Source: CAVVZJ01 sp963752755
GTDB taxonomy: Bacteria > Planctomycetota > Planctomycetia > Isosphaerales > Isosphaeraceae
Length of the DNA: 64,000 bases
NCBI GenBank assembly: GCA_963752755.1
Contig: CAVVZJ010000003.1
Location: forward strand, 1,178,001-1,242,000
Direction of reading: 5' to 3'
Notes under the pieces: model-generated
Databases searched by the model: none
The model's input: only the letters and a program-made list of their open reading frames with translations
Told to the model about the DNA's origin: nothing
In this document: piece after piece, positions 30,955 to 40,421 of the stretch
Layout of the letters: each line of letters begins with the position of its first letter
Numbering within the stretch: position 1 is the stretch's first letter
Program-made: the position numbers and the translations under genes

Positions 30955-32380
30955 TCAAGAATGCTCAAGGGCCCCCCATCCCAGTCCCACCACCCTCCGC
31001 GTGGTCTCGCCCCGGCGCACCCGGTCGGCGATCCGGTGGCCGACGACCCAGACAATCCCGCGACGGTCGCAGACGAGGGGGACACCCCCGCGCTCCGGCC
31101 TTGGCACGCGACGGCCGCGCAGGAAGTCGGCCAGCGCGCACGGTCCGTCCCGCCATGCCGAGCGGGTCGAACCGGTCGCCCGCCTCGGGACCGCGGACGA
31201 TCAAGTAGGGAGCGTCAGGCGAATCGAACGGTTCGAGACGTTCGGCGTCGATCGACTCCGCGCACGGCCGATCGGCGCCGAAGATCGCCACCAGGCGGCC
31301 GGGACCCCAGCATGTCGAGCCGGGCAGAGGCAACACCGTTTCGGGAGGAGCGGGACCGGCGAGGTCCAACCCCTCGTGCCGGACAATCCACAGATGATCG
31401 CCCCGCCGCTCGGCCTCCAATCTCCCGGGCAATGCCATCCGACCCAACCGACTCCGAGGCCCCGCCAACGCGGCCAGTCGCCGCCAGCGGTCGGTATCCA
31501 TCGCCCTCTCCGACCCGCCCGCGGCGCGCCAGGCCAGCCGGATCGCCTCCACTCGCCAGGAAGGTGGCAACCCGCTTAGCCGGTCGAGGCGTAGGACCAG
31601 AACGGCCGACCCGGACGACTCGACAACCCTCGCCTCGCGGGAGATCCGGGCCAGCCGGCGCTCCCAGACCCGATGCTCCGACCCGACCAGCCGGCCCATC
31701 CGGACAAGCGCCTCGACGACCCGCGGGTTGTACTCAGCCTGAAGCTTCGGGATCAGGTCGAGGCGGAGGCGCGACCGGGTCCGGCCCTGATCGGCGTTCG
31801 TGGCGTCCTCGCGCCAGTCCTGGCCGAGCGATTCGAGGTAGGCCCGGACCTCGGAGCGGCCGACGTCCAGCAGCGGGCGGATCAAGGTCACACCCTCGGC
31901 CAGCTTGCGACGGGCCGGCATCCCGGCCAGGCCACGCGGGCCGGTGCCTCGGAAGACGCGGTGCAGAATCGTCTCGGCCTGGTCATCCCGCGTGTGCCCG
32001 ACAGCCACCGCCCCCGCCCCCCGTTCGCGCGCCTTGCCAGCTAGCCAGTCATACCGGGCCTGCCGGGCGTCGGCCTCGAAGTGGCCGGACCGTAGGGGAC
32101 TCCATCGCCCCAGGTCGCACGGGAGCTCCAGCAAGTCCGCGAGTTGCGTCACGAACTGCGCATCCAACGCCGCGGCCTCGCCGCGACTCCCATGATCGAG
32201 GTGCGCCACCGAGAGGCGGATCCGTTCCAACCCGGCCAGCACGTGCAAGGCCCGCAGAAGGCCGACGCTGTCGCTCCCGCCCGAGACGGCAACCACGACC
32301 CGGCCGCCCCGCCACGGTCGCAACCGTCGGCGCACGCGAGCGAGCCATCCCGGTTCTCCTGACCGCTGCCGTCCCGCCAT
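30955..32380 (-). CDS. tilS: tRNA(Ile)-lysidine synthase TilS (one frameshift near the C-terminus)
   Basis: About 475 residues. TilS modifies C34 of the CAU-anticodon tRNA(Ile) to lysidine using ATP and lysine. Start ATG 32380 (MAGRQRSGEPG) follows a GGGAGGCGG ribosome site. The PP-loop VVVAVSGGSDSVGLLRAL lies at about 25-42, with SVAHLDHGSRG and AVGHTRDDQAETILHRVF after it. TilS central and C-terminal domains follow (EDATNADQGRTRSRLR; RGPEAGDRFDPLGM). Near 31150 the frame shifts; the correct continuation ends VPLVCDRRGIVWVVGHRIAD and stops at 30955. This is normally an essential gene, which favours sequence error over decay. Confidence 0.92.
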
Positions 32381-32630
32381 CGAAAGGCCGCCTCCCGTCC
32401 GTATCGCCACAATCGGGACCCAAATCCCAGCCCGCACGATCGCCCTATCCCGATTCTCCGCGACGGACTCCGTCTCCACCAGCCCGTCCTGCCGTCCGGC
32501 ACGGGGCGGTGGGGGGTTCTCAATCATTGGTGGAATCACTATCCTGATCGCCAGTCCGGGCCAGAGCTTGCCCAGGCTCCAAGACCGTCAAAATCGTCGG
32601 AAATTCCCCAAGATCTAGGGAAACTGCTCC

Positions 32631-33050
32631 ATGCGACGTCATCTGATCTCCCTCACGCTCGCGGGCGTACTCGGTGTGGTGCTGATGGCCAGCGACGCCA
32701 GCGCCTGCCACCACAGGAAGAAGGCCTGCGGCTGCGAGCCCGCGCCGATGCCTTGCGCTGTGGTGGTGTACTGCCCGCCGCCCTCGCCGCCCTGCCCGCC
32801 TCCACTGCCAGTCTGCGAGAAGCGGGTCAAGACCTGCCACAAGTGCGGCGGTCCGCGCCACGGTCTCTTCGGCCGCTGCCACAAGAAGACCAAGCCGGTC
32901 TGTGCCCCGGCCCCTTGCCCGCCGCCCCCGTGCGGTTCGGTCGTGTATGGTGTTCCGATGCAACACATCATGCCCGCCCCGCAGTCGTGGGCCGCTCCGA
33001 CGCCCCAGGGCCGGCCCTTCCCGCCGGCCAAGGCCATGCCCCAGAGCTGA
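32631..33050 (+). CDS. Small secreted Cys/Pro-rich protein
   Basis: Protein of 139 residues. A signal peptide (HLISLTLAGVLGVVLMASDA) precedes a mature chain with 14 or so cysteines in pairs and triplets (KKACGCEPAPMPC; CPPPSPPCPPP; KTCHKCGGPRHG) and a Pro/Gln-rich tail. The spacing does not match a known metal-binding fold. Proteins of this composition are frequent in planctomycete secretomes and may be disulfide-linked wall constituents; this is inference. A clear terminator at 33101-33133 closes the transcript. The gene is divergent from tilS. Confidence 0.8.
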   Translation: MRRHLISLTLAGVLGVVLMASDASACHHRKKACGCEPAPMPCAVVVYCPPPSPPCPPPLPVCEKRVKTCHKCGGPRHGLFGRCHKKTKPVCAPAPCPPPPCGSVVYGVPMQHIMPAPQSWAAPTPQGRPFPPAKAMPQS

Positions 33051-33100
33051 GCCGTAATGATCGACCACGCGGAGTATTTTGGATTTCCCGCGCGGACCGT

Positions 33101-33133
33101 CGGCTCGGAGTGATGCTCCGAGCCGCTTTTTTT
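33101..33133 (+). terminator. Rho-independent terminator after the Cys-rich protein gene
   Basis: CGGCTCGGAG, TGATG-type turn and CTCCGAGCCG form a strong stem followed directly by CTTTTTTT, about 50 bases after the stop codon. Confidence 0.9.
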
Positions 33134-33285
33134 GACTGTCGATGCGTGCGTAGGACACCGGTGGAACGCCGGGGCGACGCACCCGGAACGCAGGTTGGAC
33201 CCCGTGAGAACGCCGCGGGGACGCTTGCAATCGCGAAGGCTTTCTAAGCACAAGTCGCTTAAATTCAATGGGTTGTGGCGCCAAT

Positions 33286-33405
33286 TTGCCTATTGTGAAG
33301 TTTGTTCGGCGCCGGGACGCGCCGGCACATCATGGCGCCCCGCCGGGAGACGGCAGGCAGAAGGTGAACCGAATTGCCAGGGAGCCAGCGTTAATTATAG
33401 CACAC
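33286..33405 (+). repeat. Dispersed repeat R, copy 2
   Basis: It begins TTGCCTATTGTGAAGTTTG and ends TTAATTATAGCACACA, matching copies at 25776-25893 (reversed) and 61067-61174. The middle is variable, with CGGCGCCGGGACGCGCCG shared with copy 1. The surrounding 33134-33541 has no gene. Confidence 0.82.
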
Positions 33406-33541
33406 AGTCAGGAAGTCGTGCGCGGGCTTGAGCGATCTCCTGGGAAGCCGGGGCTTCAAGTCGTGACACGCAGGGGAGAACTCGGTCCCTCGGAGAGCCT
33501 TTGAGCAGGACCGGCGCCGGCTGGCCGGGTACACTGGTCTT

Positions 33542-34516
33542 ATGCCATCCGACTGCGATTGGTCCGACGCTCTGGACCTCACCAACCTCGTTATTTGCCC
33601 CCATTGCCGCGGTCGCCTCACTCTCGCGACCGATCCCATCCGTCTGCGCTGTGAGAATTGCAGCGTGAGCTTTCCCGTCACCGAGGGCGTCCCTCGGCTC
33701 GCGGGCGACCGCTATGTCGCCAGCTTCGGCCGCCAGTGGAACCGCTTCGACGTCGCCCGCCCCGAGGAAGACGCCGGTGTCTTCTGGGTCAAGACCGGCC
33801 TCGACCCTGGCGACCTCGCCGGCCGCCTCGTCCTCGACGCGGGCTGTGGCGGCGGCCGTTATGCCCGTCTGCTGGGCGAGCACGGCACCCGGGTCATCGG
33901 TGTTGATCTCAGCGCCGCCGTTGAAGCTGCCTCCCGCCTTTGCGCAGATTTGCCCAACGTCCAGATTCTCCAGGCCGACCTGCTCAACCTTCCCCTCGCC
34001 GACGCCCGATTCGACGTCGCCTTCTCGATCGGTGTCCTCCACCACAGCCCCAACCCCCGACGTGCTTTTGCCCAGGTCGCCTCGAAGGTAAAGCCAGGCG
34101 GACGGTTGGCCGTCTGGCTCTACCGCCGCAACACGCTTCCGCAAGAGTGGCTCAATCGGGGGCTCCGGGCCGTGACGACCCGTCTGCCCGCCCGCGTGTT
34201 GGAGTTCCTCTCCGTTGGCCTGGGCCTGCTCGGCGGCATGCCGGTCGTGAACAAGTCGTTGAACAAGATCGTCAACTTCTCGAACCACCCGGACTGGACC
34301 CTCCGCGTCTGCGACAACTTCGACTGGTACGCGCCGCGGTATCAGTCGCACCACACGGTCGCCGAGCTGAAGCGCTGGTTCGCGGAGGAAGGGTTCACGG
34401 ACCTCGTCGAGCTGCCGCCGGCCAAGGGGGGACGGCTCTACGACTGGACGTATCAGCACGATCTCATCATCGGTAGCGGTGTGAACGTCGCCGGTACACG
34501 AACCAGCGACGTCTGA
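33542..34516 (+). CDS. Class I SAM-dependent methyltransferase with N-terminal zinc ribbon
   Basis: Intact protein of 324 residues. A Trm112-like zinc ribbon is formed by C19-x2-C22 and C37-x2-C40. The Rossmann methyltransferase domain follows: LVLDAGCGGGRYARLLGEHG is motif I at about 95-115, VIGVDLSAA is motif II, ILQADLLNLPLADARFDVAF is motif III, and SIGVLHHSPNP with VKPGGRLAVWLY gives later motifs. The C-terminal half (residues 200-300) includes a hydrophobic helix and YAPRYQSHHTVAELKRWF, found in methyltransferases acting on lipids, quinones or sugars. The substrate is not determinable. It stands alone, convergent with the SMP-30 gene. Confidence 0.88.
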   Translation: MPSDCDWSDALDLTNLVICPHCRGRLTLATDPIRLRCENCSVSFPVTEGVPRLAGDRYVASFGRQWNRFDVARPEEDAGVFWVKTGLDPGDLAGRLVLDAGCGGGRYARLLGEHGTRVIGVDLSAAVEAASRLCADLPNVQILQADLLNLPLADARFDVAFSIGVLHHSPNPRRAFAQVASKVKPGGRLAVWLYRRNTLPQEWLNRGLRAVTTRLPARVLEFLSVGLGLLGGMPVVNKSLNKIVNFSNHPDWTLRVCDNFDWYAPRYQSHHTVAELKRWFAEEGFTDLVELPPAKGGRLYDWTYQHDLIIGSGVNVAGTRTSDV

Positions 34517-34538
34517 CGACCGGCCAATCGATTCGGCC

Positions 34539-35450
34539 TCAGCGCCTCGGCCAGACGCGGTCGCCGGTCATGTTGGTGGCGATCCGATAGAGGCTCTTTC
34601 CGGCGGTGATGTAGAGCGTCTTGCCGTCGGGGCCGCCGAACTCGACGTTGGTGGGGACCTCGGGCGTCGGGATGTAGCCGACGGCGACCCCCTTGGGGTC
34701 GTAGATGTAAACGCCGGAGATCCGGCCGGCACCGGCGGCGGCGACGATCAGGCCGTCGGTCGTCACGGTCAGGCCGTCGATGCCACGACCTTCGCCGAAG
34801 TTCTTCAGGACGCGGGGTTTGCCGGCCACGTCACCGTCGGTTGAGAGCGGCACGGCGAGCAAGGCGCGGCGGTCGGAGCCGTTGTCGGAGACGTAGAGCG
34901 TCTTGCCGTCGGGGCTGACGGCGAGACCGTTGGGCCTGGTGGCGGTGGTGTCGAGGCGGTGGACCGAGCCGTCGGGGTCGACCCGATAGACCGACTCGTG
35001 GTCCAGCTCGCGGGGCTCGTTGCCGACGTAGCGGGGGTCGGAGAAATAGACGCGGCTCTCGCGGTCCACGGCGACGTCGTTGGGGCTGTTGAACCGCTTG
35101 CCCTCGAAGCGGTCGGCGAGGGTGCGGACGTTGCCGTCGGCTTCGGTGATCGAGATCCGGCGATTGCCGCCGGTGTTGGCCCCCTCGGCGGCGACGAGGC
35201 GACCTTTGGGGTCGAAGATCAGGCCGTTGGACCGGCCGCTGGGCTCGCGGAAGACGGTGGTTTTGCCAGTCTCGGGGTCGAACCGGAGGATGCGGTTGCC
35301 GATGTCGGAGAAGAGGATCGAGCCGTCGCCGGCCATCGCGCCGCCTTCGGTGAACTCGCCTTCGCTCCAGAGCTTTTCCAGCTTGGCGCCCGAGGGGACG
35401 AGGTCGGGCGGGGCGGCGAGGGCGGCGAGGGCGAGCGTCAGGGCGAGCAT
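34539..35450 (-). CDS. Secreted SMP-30/gluconolactonase-like beta-propeller
   Basis: Intact protein of 303 residues with a short signal-like N-terminus (MLALTLALAALAAPP). The propeller motifs typical of SMP-30 enzymes are present: EGGAMAGDGSILFSDIGN, RSNGLIFDPKGRLVAAEG, RFNSPNDVAVDRESRVYFSD and RPNGLAVSPDGKTLYVSDN. The Glu, Asn and Asp that bind the divalent metal are therefore present. The family hydrolyses lactones such as gluconolactone; the substrate here is unknown. The export signal suggests a periplasmic or surface site. It is transcribed divergently from nothing obvious; a strong hairpin lies upstream at 35593-35636. Confidence 0.9.
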   Translation of the reverse strand: MLALTLALAALAAPPDLVPSGAKLEKLWSEGEFTEGGAMAGDGSILFSDIGNRILRFDPETGKTTVFREPSGRSNGLIFDPKGRLVAAEGANTGGNRRISITEADGNVRTLADRFEGKRFNSPNDVAVDRESRVYFSDPRYVGNEPRELDHESVYRVDPDGSVHRLDTTATRPNGLAVSPDGKTLYVSDNGSDRRALLAVPLSTDGDVAGKPRVLKNFGEGRGIDGLTVTTDGLIVAAAGAGRISGVYIYDPKGVAVGYIPTPEVPTNVEFGGPDGKTLYITAGKSLYRIATNMTGDRVWPRR

Positions 35451-35592
35451 CGGGAAGGCTCCGGTTGCGGGGATCAGGTCGGTGGTTGAGGGAAAGGCTA
35501 AGGGTGGCTGGCGGGGAGGTCAAGGAGGTGGTCGAGGTTCCGGGGGACGGTGCGGGGGTGGGGGCGGATTCCCCACAAAGGCCCGAACGACG

Positions 35593-35636
35593 CGAAGGTT
35601 GCCCGAAGGATCATCGCATCCTTCGGGCAACCTTCG
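35593..35636. terminator. Strong hairpin downstream of the LEDRRLL protein gene
   Basis: CGAAGGTTGCCCGAAGGA (35593-35610) is perfectly inverted at 35619-35636 with an 8-base loop. It lies 25 bases beyond the minus-strand stop at 35662, so it probably ends or stabilises that mRNA. There is no T-run. Confidence 0.6.
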
Positions 35637-35661
35637 GAGGACTGGCCGGGAACGGCGTGGC

Positions 35662-37619
35662 TCAAGGCAAGGCCGCCGGGCCGATCGAAGGCGGCAGGAA
35701 CCGGAGATTGATGCCATTGCGGGTCACCTTGCCGTTGATCCCGCGGGAGGTGGAGAGGAGCTGGACGTTCTGCCGGATGGGCAGTTCGATGTGGTCGAGC
35801 GGGCGGCCGATGATCGTGGTGTCGATCGCGGCACCGGCGGCGACCAGGTTGACCGTGGATCTGCCGTTGATGACCAGGCCCTGCACTCCCTCGGCGGCGA
35901 ACCGCTTGAGGGTGCCGGTCACGTCCACCAGAGCGGCGTCGCGGAGGCCGGGGTAGAACGACTCGGTGAGGCCGGAGAGTCGGTTGGGCGAGTCGAGCGT
36001 GATCGTATCCACGATCGCCAGGTTATTCGTGGGGTTGTAGAGCGTGACCACGTTCTGGCCCTTGCTGTTGACGCCGGTGATCTCGGCCAGGGCACCTTCG
36101 AGCGAGCCGAGGCCGGTAAAGGGGCTGGGCAGGAGGGCGCCGGTCGGCCCGGCGTTGATGAAGCCGCCGCTCCTGCTAGCGGGCAGCGGGGCGCGGTCGG
36201 TCTCGGCGAGGCTGGTCGAGGTGGCCGCGAGGGCGACCAAGCCGAACTGGTTGAGGTTCGGCTGGGCGGTGTCGAAGTGGCCGGCGGCGTCGAGGTAAAT
36301 CGTGCCGGAGCCGGGCACGCCGGTCGCGCCGCCGGTCAGCGAGAGTTCGCGGGTGGGCTTGTAGGCCGCCTCGAGCACGGCCTTGCCGGTGGCGAGGCTC
36401 TCGGCCAGGTTGATCGAGACCGCGACACCGGGCGTACCGGCCTGGACCAGCACGGTGGTCGTGGCGTTGCTGCCGATGCCGTCCACAGCCGTTAGACCGG
36501 CGGTCACGACATCGGTGCCTGCGATGGTGAAGGAGCCGACCGGGGTGCCGGTGACGGAATCGAAGGCCAGGAGCGTCTGGCCGTCGCCGACGAGCACGAC
36601 CTGGCGACCGTTGGCAGAGGCCAGGCCCAGCGCCGGCTCGGGCGAGCTGAGCGTCGGCAGTGGGATGGAGAAGGTCGGGGCGCCGGTCAGGCCGTTGTAG
36701 CGGATCAGGAGGTTGGAGGTCGGGTCGATGGCGAAGAGCTGGGGATTGTCCAGCGGCGGCGTGGGCAGTGGGCCGGCGTCCACACGAGTGACCTTGAAGT
36801 CGATGCCGGTCGGAGGCGACGGCTGGAGCTGGGCGTTGGTGGCCTGTGTGGTGGAAAGCGTCGCCGTGGTGGACGTGTTGGTCGTACTCGCCAAGCCGCC
36901 CGCCCCTCCGACCGCGGTGGTCGTCGAGCTGGCGAATGCGCCGAGGAGGTGGCGGCCGACGTGGCCGTCGTGGTGGCCGTGTTCGTCACCGCCTGACCAA
37001 TCGTGAACTGCCCGAAGTTGGCCGCCGTGTTGAAGATCTGGTTGGGGTTGCTCGTCACGACCACCGGCGCCGTGCCCTGGACCAGGTGGACCTCGGTGTG
37101 GCGGCCGAGCGAGTAGAGTTCGAGCTGGAGGACGCCGCCGGTCAGGTTGATGTAGCCATTGTCGACCAGGGCAAACTGGGGCATGACCACCGCCGCGATC
37201 GCGTTGGCCCCCACGTTCGACGGGCTGTAGGCCGGTGTGTTGGCGTCGCGGATGCTCGCCAGGGGCGCCACCCCGCGGCCGATGACCTTGGCGACGATCC
37301 GGCTGGAGTTGTCCGTGAGGTTATAGACGAGGTTCAGCACGCCGTTGGTGACGGTCGTGCCCTTGAGGGTTCCCTTACCGTAAAGGGTCACGATGGCCGT
37401 GTGGCCGTCGGGCGTCTTGTAGGTGAACCGCCGGTCGGCGACGGGGATGCGGTTGCCGTTGGAATCGACGTTCTGGAGCTGGACGATCAGCCGCGAGAGG
37501 TCCTGGTCGTTGATCGGGGTCCCGTTGACCAGCTCAGTGCGGGCATTCAGGAGCCTTCGGTCTTCCAGACTCTCAAGCACCGGCCTCGACCGGCGCCGTT
37601 CCCTCCTGGGCGTGCGCAT
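35662..37619 (-). CDS. Surface-type protein with N-terminal LESLEDRRLL motif (one frameshift)
   Basis: About 652 residues. Start ATG 37619 (MRTPRRERRR) follows a GGGAGGG ribosome site. The N-terminus has a basic stretch and VLESLEDRRLLN, a variant of the LEPR-xLL motif found at the head of large planctomycete and proteobacterial surface proteins. A beta-rich region (TYKTPDGHTAIVTLYGKGTL), a Thr/Ala linker and a repeat domain with propeller-like units (LFAIDPTSNLLIRYNG; VVLVGDGQTLLAFDS; NVVTLYNPTNNLAIVD) follow. The frame shifts near 36900 in the Thr-rich linker. It is probably exported and cell-surface associated. Upstream bases 37620-37952 contain no gene. Confidence 0.78.
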
Positions 37620-37952
37620 GGCGGCGTCCCTCCCGTCCCAAGGCGTATCTCGTCGGGACCTCGGCCCGTGGCCGCCGCGCTGGCGGAGGGGGCTGGTCCC
37701 GTCACGCAAGATCAAATCGGCAAATTCGGCCACCCGGCATGACCGCGCCACCGAGATTTCTCGGTGTGACACCAACGACCCCCACGACCATCCGCCGGCT
37801 TGTTCGACCGATACCGGCCCGCGCTCAGCCCTGGAATCCCCCGGCCTGGATCGCTACACTCGGCAAAACTCGAATCACCTGGCGGGCCTTGCATCCACGC
37901 TTGATGCGCGACCCGCGATCCCCGACTTGACTCGACAGGAAGGAGACGACTG

Positions 37953-38999
37953 GTGCGCCGCTTCGCCACGCTCGCGTTGTCGCTATTGCTGCTGCTCGGC
38001 CTGACCGTGGCCGGGCGCCTGGCGGCCCAGGATGAGAAGAAGGAGGCCGCCAAGCCGGCCCCGGCCGACGCCGAGAAGTCCCCGGTCAAGGACCAGGACA
38101 AGGCGAAGGCCCCCGACGCCGGCAAGGCCGAGACCAAGGAAGCCGAAGCCGCGCCGCCCCCGATGCAGAGCCTCACGCCCCCGGACGCCATCCCGCCCGA
38201 GGTCGAGCAGAAGCTCGAAGCCGCTCGCAAGGCCGTCGCCGAGGCGATCGTCGCCGCCCAGGACGCCAACCTGGTGGACTCCACCATCAACCCCCCGCCG
38301 ATCCTCGATATCCTCCTGCTCGGCCGCGCCGACGACAAGGCCACCCTCTCCAAGATCGCCGGCAAGACCGTCGAGGCCGGCGTCAGCCCCGAGGTCTTCG
38401 GCGCCTGGTTCACCGGCTACGGCCAGCTTGAAAACATCACCGCCGAGAAGAACGTCCGGATCGTGCCCCCCTCCAAGGGACTGAAAGCTTACTACGACCG
38501 CCGCGCCACCCTCTTCAACCGCTACATCGACGAGGCCCGCAAGGACAAGGGCTCCCCCGAACAGCCCAAGGAAGAGATGAAGAAGGGCGAGGCCCCGACC
38601 CCGAAGGTGGACGAGCAACCCAAGGAAGCCACCAAGAACGCCACCCCCAAGGCCGAAGAGAAGAAAGACCAGCCCAAGGACGAGCCCAAGGCCGAAGAAC
38701 CCAAGAAGGACGAGACTCCCAAGGACGAACCCAAGGCCGAGGAACCCAAGAAGGACGAGACTTCCAAGGACGAGCCCAAGGCCGAGGAACCCAAGAAGGA
38801 CGAGACTTCCAAGGACGAGCCCAAGGCCGAAGAGAAGAAGGACGAGACTTCCAAGGACGAGCCCAAGGCGGAAGAGAAGAAGGACGAGCCCAAGCCCGAG
38901 GAGCCCAAGGCGGAAGAGAAGAAGGACGAGCCCAAGCCCGAGGAGCCCAAGGACGAGGAGTCCAAGGACGAGGAGTCCAAGGACGAGCAGCCCGAGTGA
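37953..38999 (+). CDS. Secreted protein with acidic/lysine KDEPKAEE tandem repeats
   Basis: Intact protein of 348 residues, starting at GTG 37953 because an AGGAAGGAG ribosome site lies 5 bases before it. A signal peptide (TLALSLLLLLGLTVAGRLAA) is followed by a Lys/Glu/Ala linker and a small globular part at about 70-190 (PPEVEQKLEAARKAVAEAI; ILDILLLGRADDKATLSKIA). The remainder is low-complexity (KDEPKAEEPKKDE units). Such Lys/Glu tails are disordered and highly charged, perhaps binding wall polymers. It has its own terminator at 39037-39077. The repeat number is likely to vary between strains. Confidence 0.85.
   Translation: MRRFATLALSLLLLLGLTVAGRLAAQDEKKEAAKPAPADAEKSPVKDQDKAKAPDAGKAETKEAEAAPPPMQSLTPPDAIPPEVEQKLEAARKAVAEAIVAAQDANLVDSTINPPPILDILLLGRADDKATLSKIAGKTVEAGVSPEVFGAWFTGYGQLENITAEKNVRIVPPSKGLKAYYDRRATLFNRYIDEARKDKGSPEQPKEEMKKGEAPTPKVDEQPKEATKNATPKAEEKKDQPKDEPKAEEPKKDETPKDEPKAEEPKKDETSKDEPKAEEPKKDETSKDEPKAEEKKDETSKDEPKAEEKKDEPKPEEPKAEEKKDEPKPEEPKDEESKDEESKDEQPE
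38655..38990 (+). repeat. Tandem coding repeat (KDEPKAEEPKK units)
   Basis: Near-identical units of 33-48 bases built on AAGGACGAGCCCAAGG and CCGAGGAACCCAAGA recur at least seven times, ending in shorter GACGAGGAGTCCAAG units. Copies at 38700-38820 are almost exact, which points to recent slippage expansion. Confidence 0.85.
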
Positions 39000-39036
39000 A
39001 CTCCAGGCTGGGCCGCCACGCCAGGCCGTCGGTTCG

Positions 39037-39077
39037 CGGAGGGGGACGGGCCCGAGCGCCCGTCCCTCGGCTTTTTT
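39037..39077 (+). terminator. Rho-independent terminator after the acidic repeat protein
   Basis: GAGGGGGACGGGC pairs with GCCCGTCCCTC around a 6-base loop and is followed by GGCTTTTTT. It lies about 40 bases beyond the stop at 38999. Confidence 0.88.
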
Positions 39078-39401
39078 CCGGGGGCCGCCCGGAATCGCGT
39101 GAGCCCCCCGACTCCCCTCCGCAGACACCTTTTCTGGACTCGGGCGGGCCGCCGACCGGCGGACCCGCAAAAAAAGGCCGGCACTCCGGACCGGCACCTT
39201 GGCGGGCCGTTCCGGGCCTGTTAGCATATTCCCCCCGAACTCGATGGGAATCCGGCCGCTCGGGGTGGGCCGCTTCCCACGACTCGGACCGGACTCTCAA
39301 CCGGCCCGGCCCGTGCGCGACCGTGCCGCGTCCGTCCGTCCGCGGGCTCTCGCACCCAGGCCCCGAGTCCGACCCGAAGCCGCGCGAGGGGGGCGGCCGC
39401 C

Positions 39402-40352
39402 GTGACGCCGACCGCGCTGAACAAGCCAATGGCGAGCCTGCTCGGGCTGGCCTGCGAGGCCGTGCCCGACCTGGGCGCCGAGGCCGTCCTGATCATCGCC
39501 GAGGGCTCCCTCGACTGGGAAGGCCTCCGCGAGCTGGCCGGCGACGCCCGCGTTTTGGTCGCCACCCCGAACAACAAGCACCGCGAGGCCGCCATCGCCG
39601 CCGGCCTGACCGGCGTCGAGGTCGAGCCGACCGAGGCCTCGATCGCCGAACGGATCAGCCTCGCCTTGATCCAGGCCGTCGCCGACGGCCAGCTCAAGGC
39701 CGGCGCCCGGGTTCTGGTCGTCTATTCCGGATTCGAGGCCGAGACGCTCGACTCGATCACGATCATCCGCCTCGGCGAGCACCTCGAACGCCTCACCGCC
39801 CGCGACCTCCGGGCCCTCGAAACCAGCGTGCCGTTCGAGACGCTGAAGGCCGTCGTGGACGTGGCCGTCGAGATCGGCCGCGAGGGCCGCGAGGGCAAGG
39901 CGGTCGGCACCTTGCTCGTCGTCGGCGACGCCCGCGACGTCCTGGCCCGCTCCCGAACCCTCGGCTTCGACCCCTTCAAGGGCTACCGCCGCAAGGACCG
40001 CAACATCCGCGACGGCAAGGTCCGCGAGGCCCTCAAGGAGATCGCCCAGCTCGACGGTGCCTTCGTCGTCAGCCGCGACGGCACGGTCGAGGCCGCCTGC
40101 CGGATCCTCGACGCCCCCACCACCGGACTGACCCTCCCCAAAGGTCTCGGCACCCGCCACTGGGCCGCCGCCGCCATCACCAACGCCACGACCGCGATCG
40201 CCGTCGCCGTCAGCCAGTCCACCGGCACCGTCCGGATCTTCCAGGACGGCGAGGTCGTCCTCCGCATCGCCCCCATGCGCCACGTCCGCGCCATGAAGTG
40301 GCACGACACCGACACAGAGCCCACCCCCTCGAAGGGCGAGAAGGGTTCCTGA
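39402..40352 (+). CDS. Diadenylate cyclase with N-terminal pyruvate-kinase-like domain (DacZ-like)
   Basis: Intact protein of 316 residues. It would condense two ATP into cyclic di-AMP. The C-terminal third is a DisA_N (DAC) domain with its two active-site motifs: DGA in QLDGAFVVSRDG near residue 218 and GTRH in LPKGLGTRHWAAAAI near 252; the usual RHR is RHW here. The first 130 residues (VLIIAEGSLDWEGLRELAG; ARVLVVYSGF; DSITIIRLGEHLERLT) resemble the C-terminal domain of pyruvate kinase, the architecture of archaeal DacZ. Start GTG 39402 follows GAGGGGGGCGG; ATG 39429 is an alternative. It has no membrane segment, so it is cytoplasmic. It is a single gene. Confidence 0.85.
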   Translation: MTPTALNKPMASLLGLACEAVPDLGAEAVLIIAEGSLDWEGLRELAGDARVLVATPNNKHREAAIAAGLTGVEVEPTEASIAERISLALIQAVADGQLKAGARVLVVYSGFEAETLDSITIIRLGEHLERLTARDLRALETSVPFETLKAVVDVAVEIGREGREGKAVGTLLVVGDARDVLARSRTLGFDPFKGYRRKDRNIRDGKVREALKEIAQLDGAFVVSRDGTVEAACRILDAPTTGLTLPKGLGTRHWAAAAITNATTAIAVAVSQSTGTVRIFQDGEVVLRIAPMRHVRAMKWHDTDTEPTPSKGEKGS

Positions 40353-40421
40353 CGCCTTCCCTTTGCGTCATCCTCAATCTCGACCTGATCGCCCCGGAAG
40401 GCGCCCACCTCCCATCCTCAA

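Noticed and set aside
33101..33133. The GGCTCGGAG hairpin as a member of the GGGTGGC repeat family
   Set aside because: It lacks the GGGTGGC ends and is followed by a T-run, so it is an ordinary terminator.
38515..39429. Minus-strand frames rich in Ser/Trp/Pro over the KDEPKAEE tract
   Set aside because: They mirror the tandem repeat on the other strand; the plus-strand gene has a signal peptide, ribosome site and terminator.
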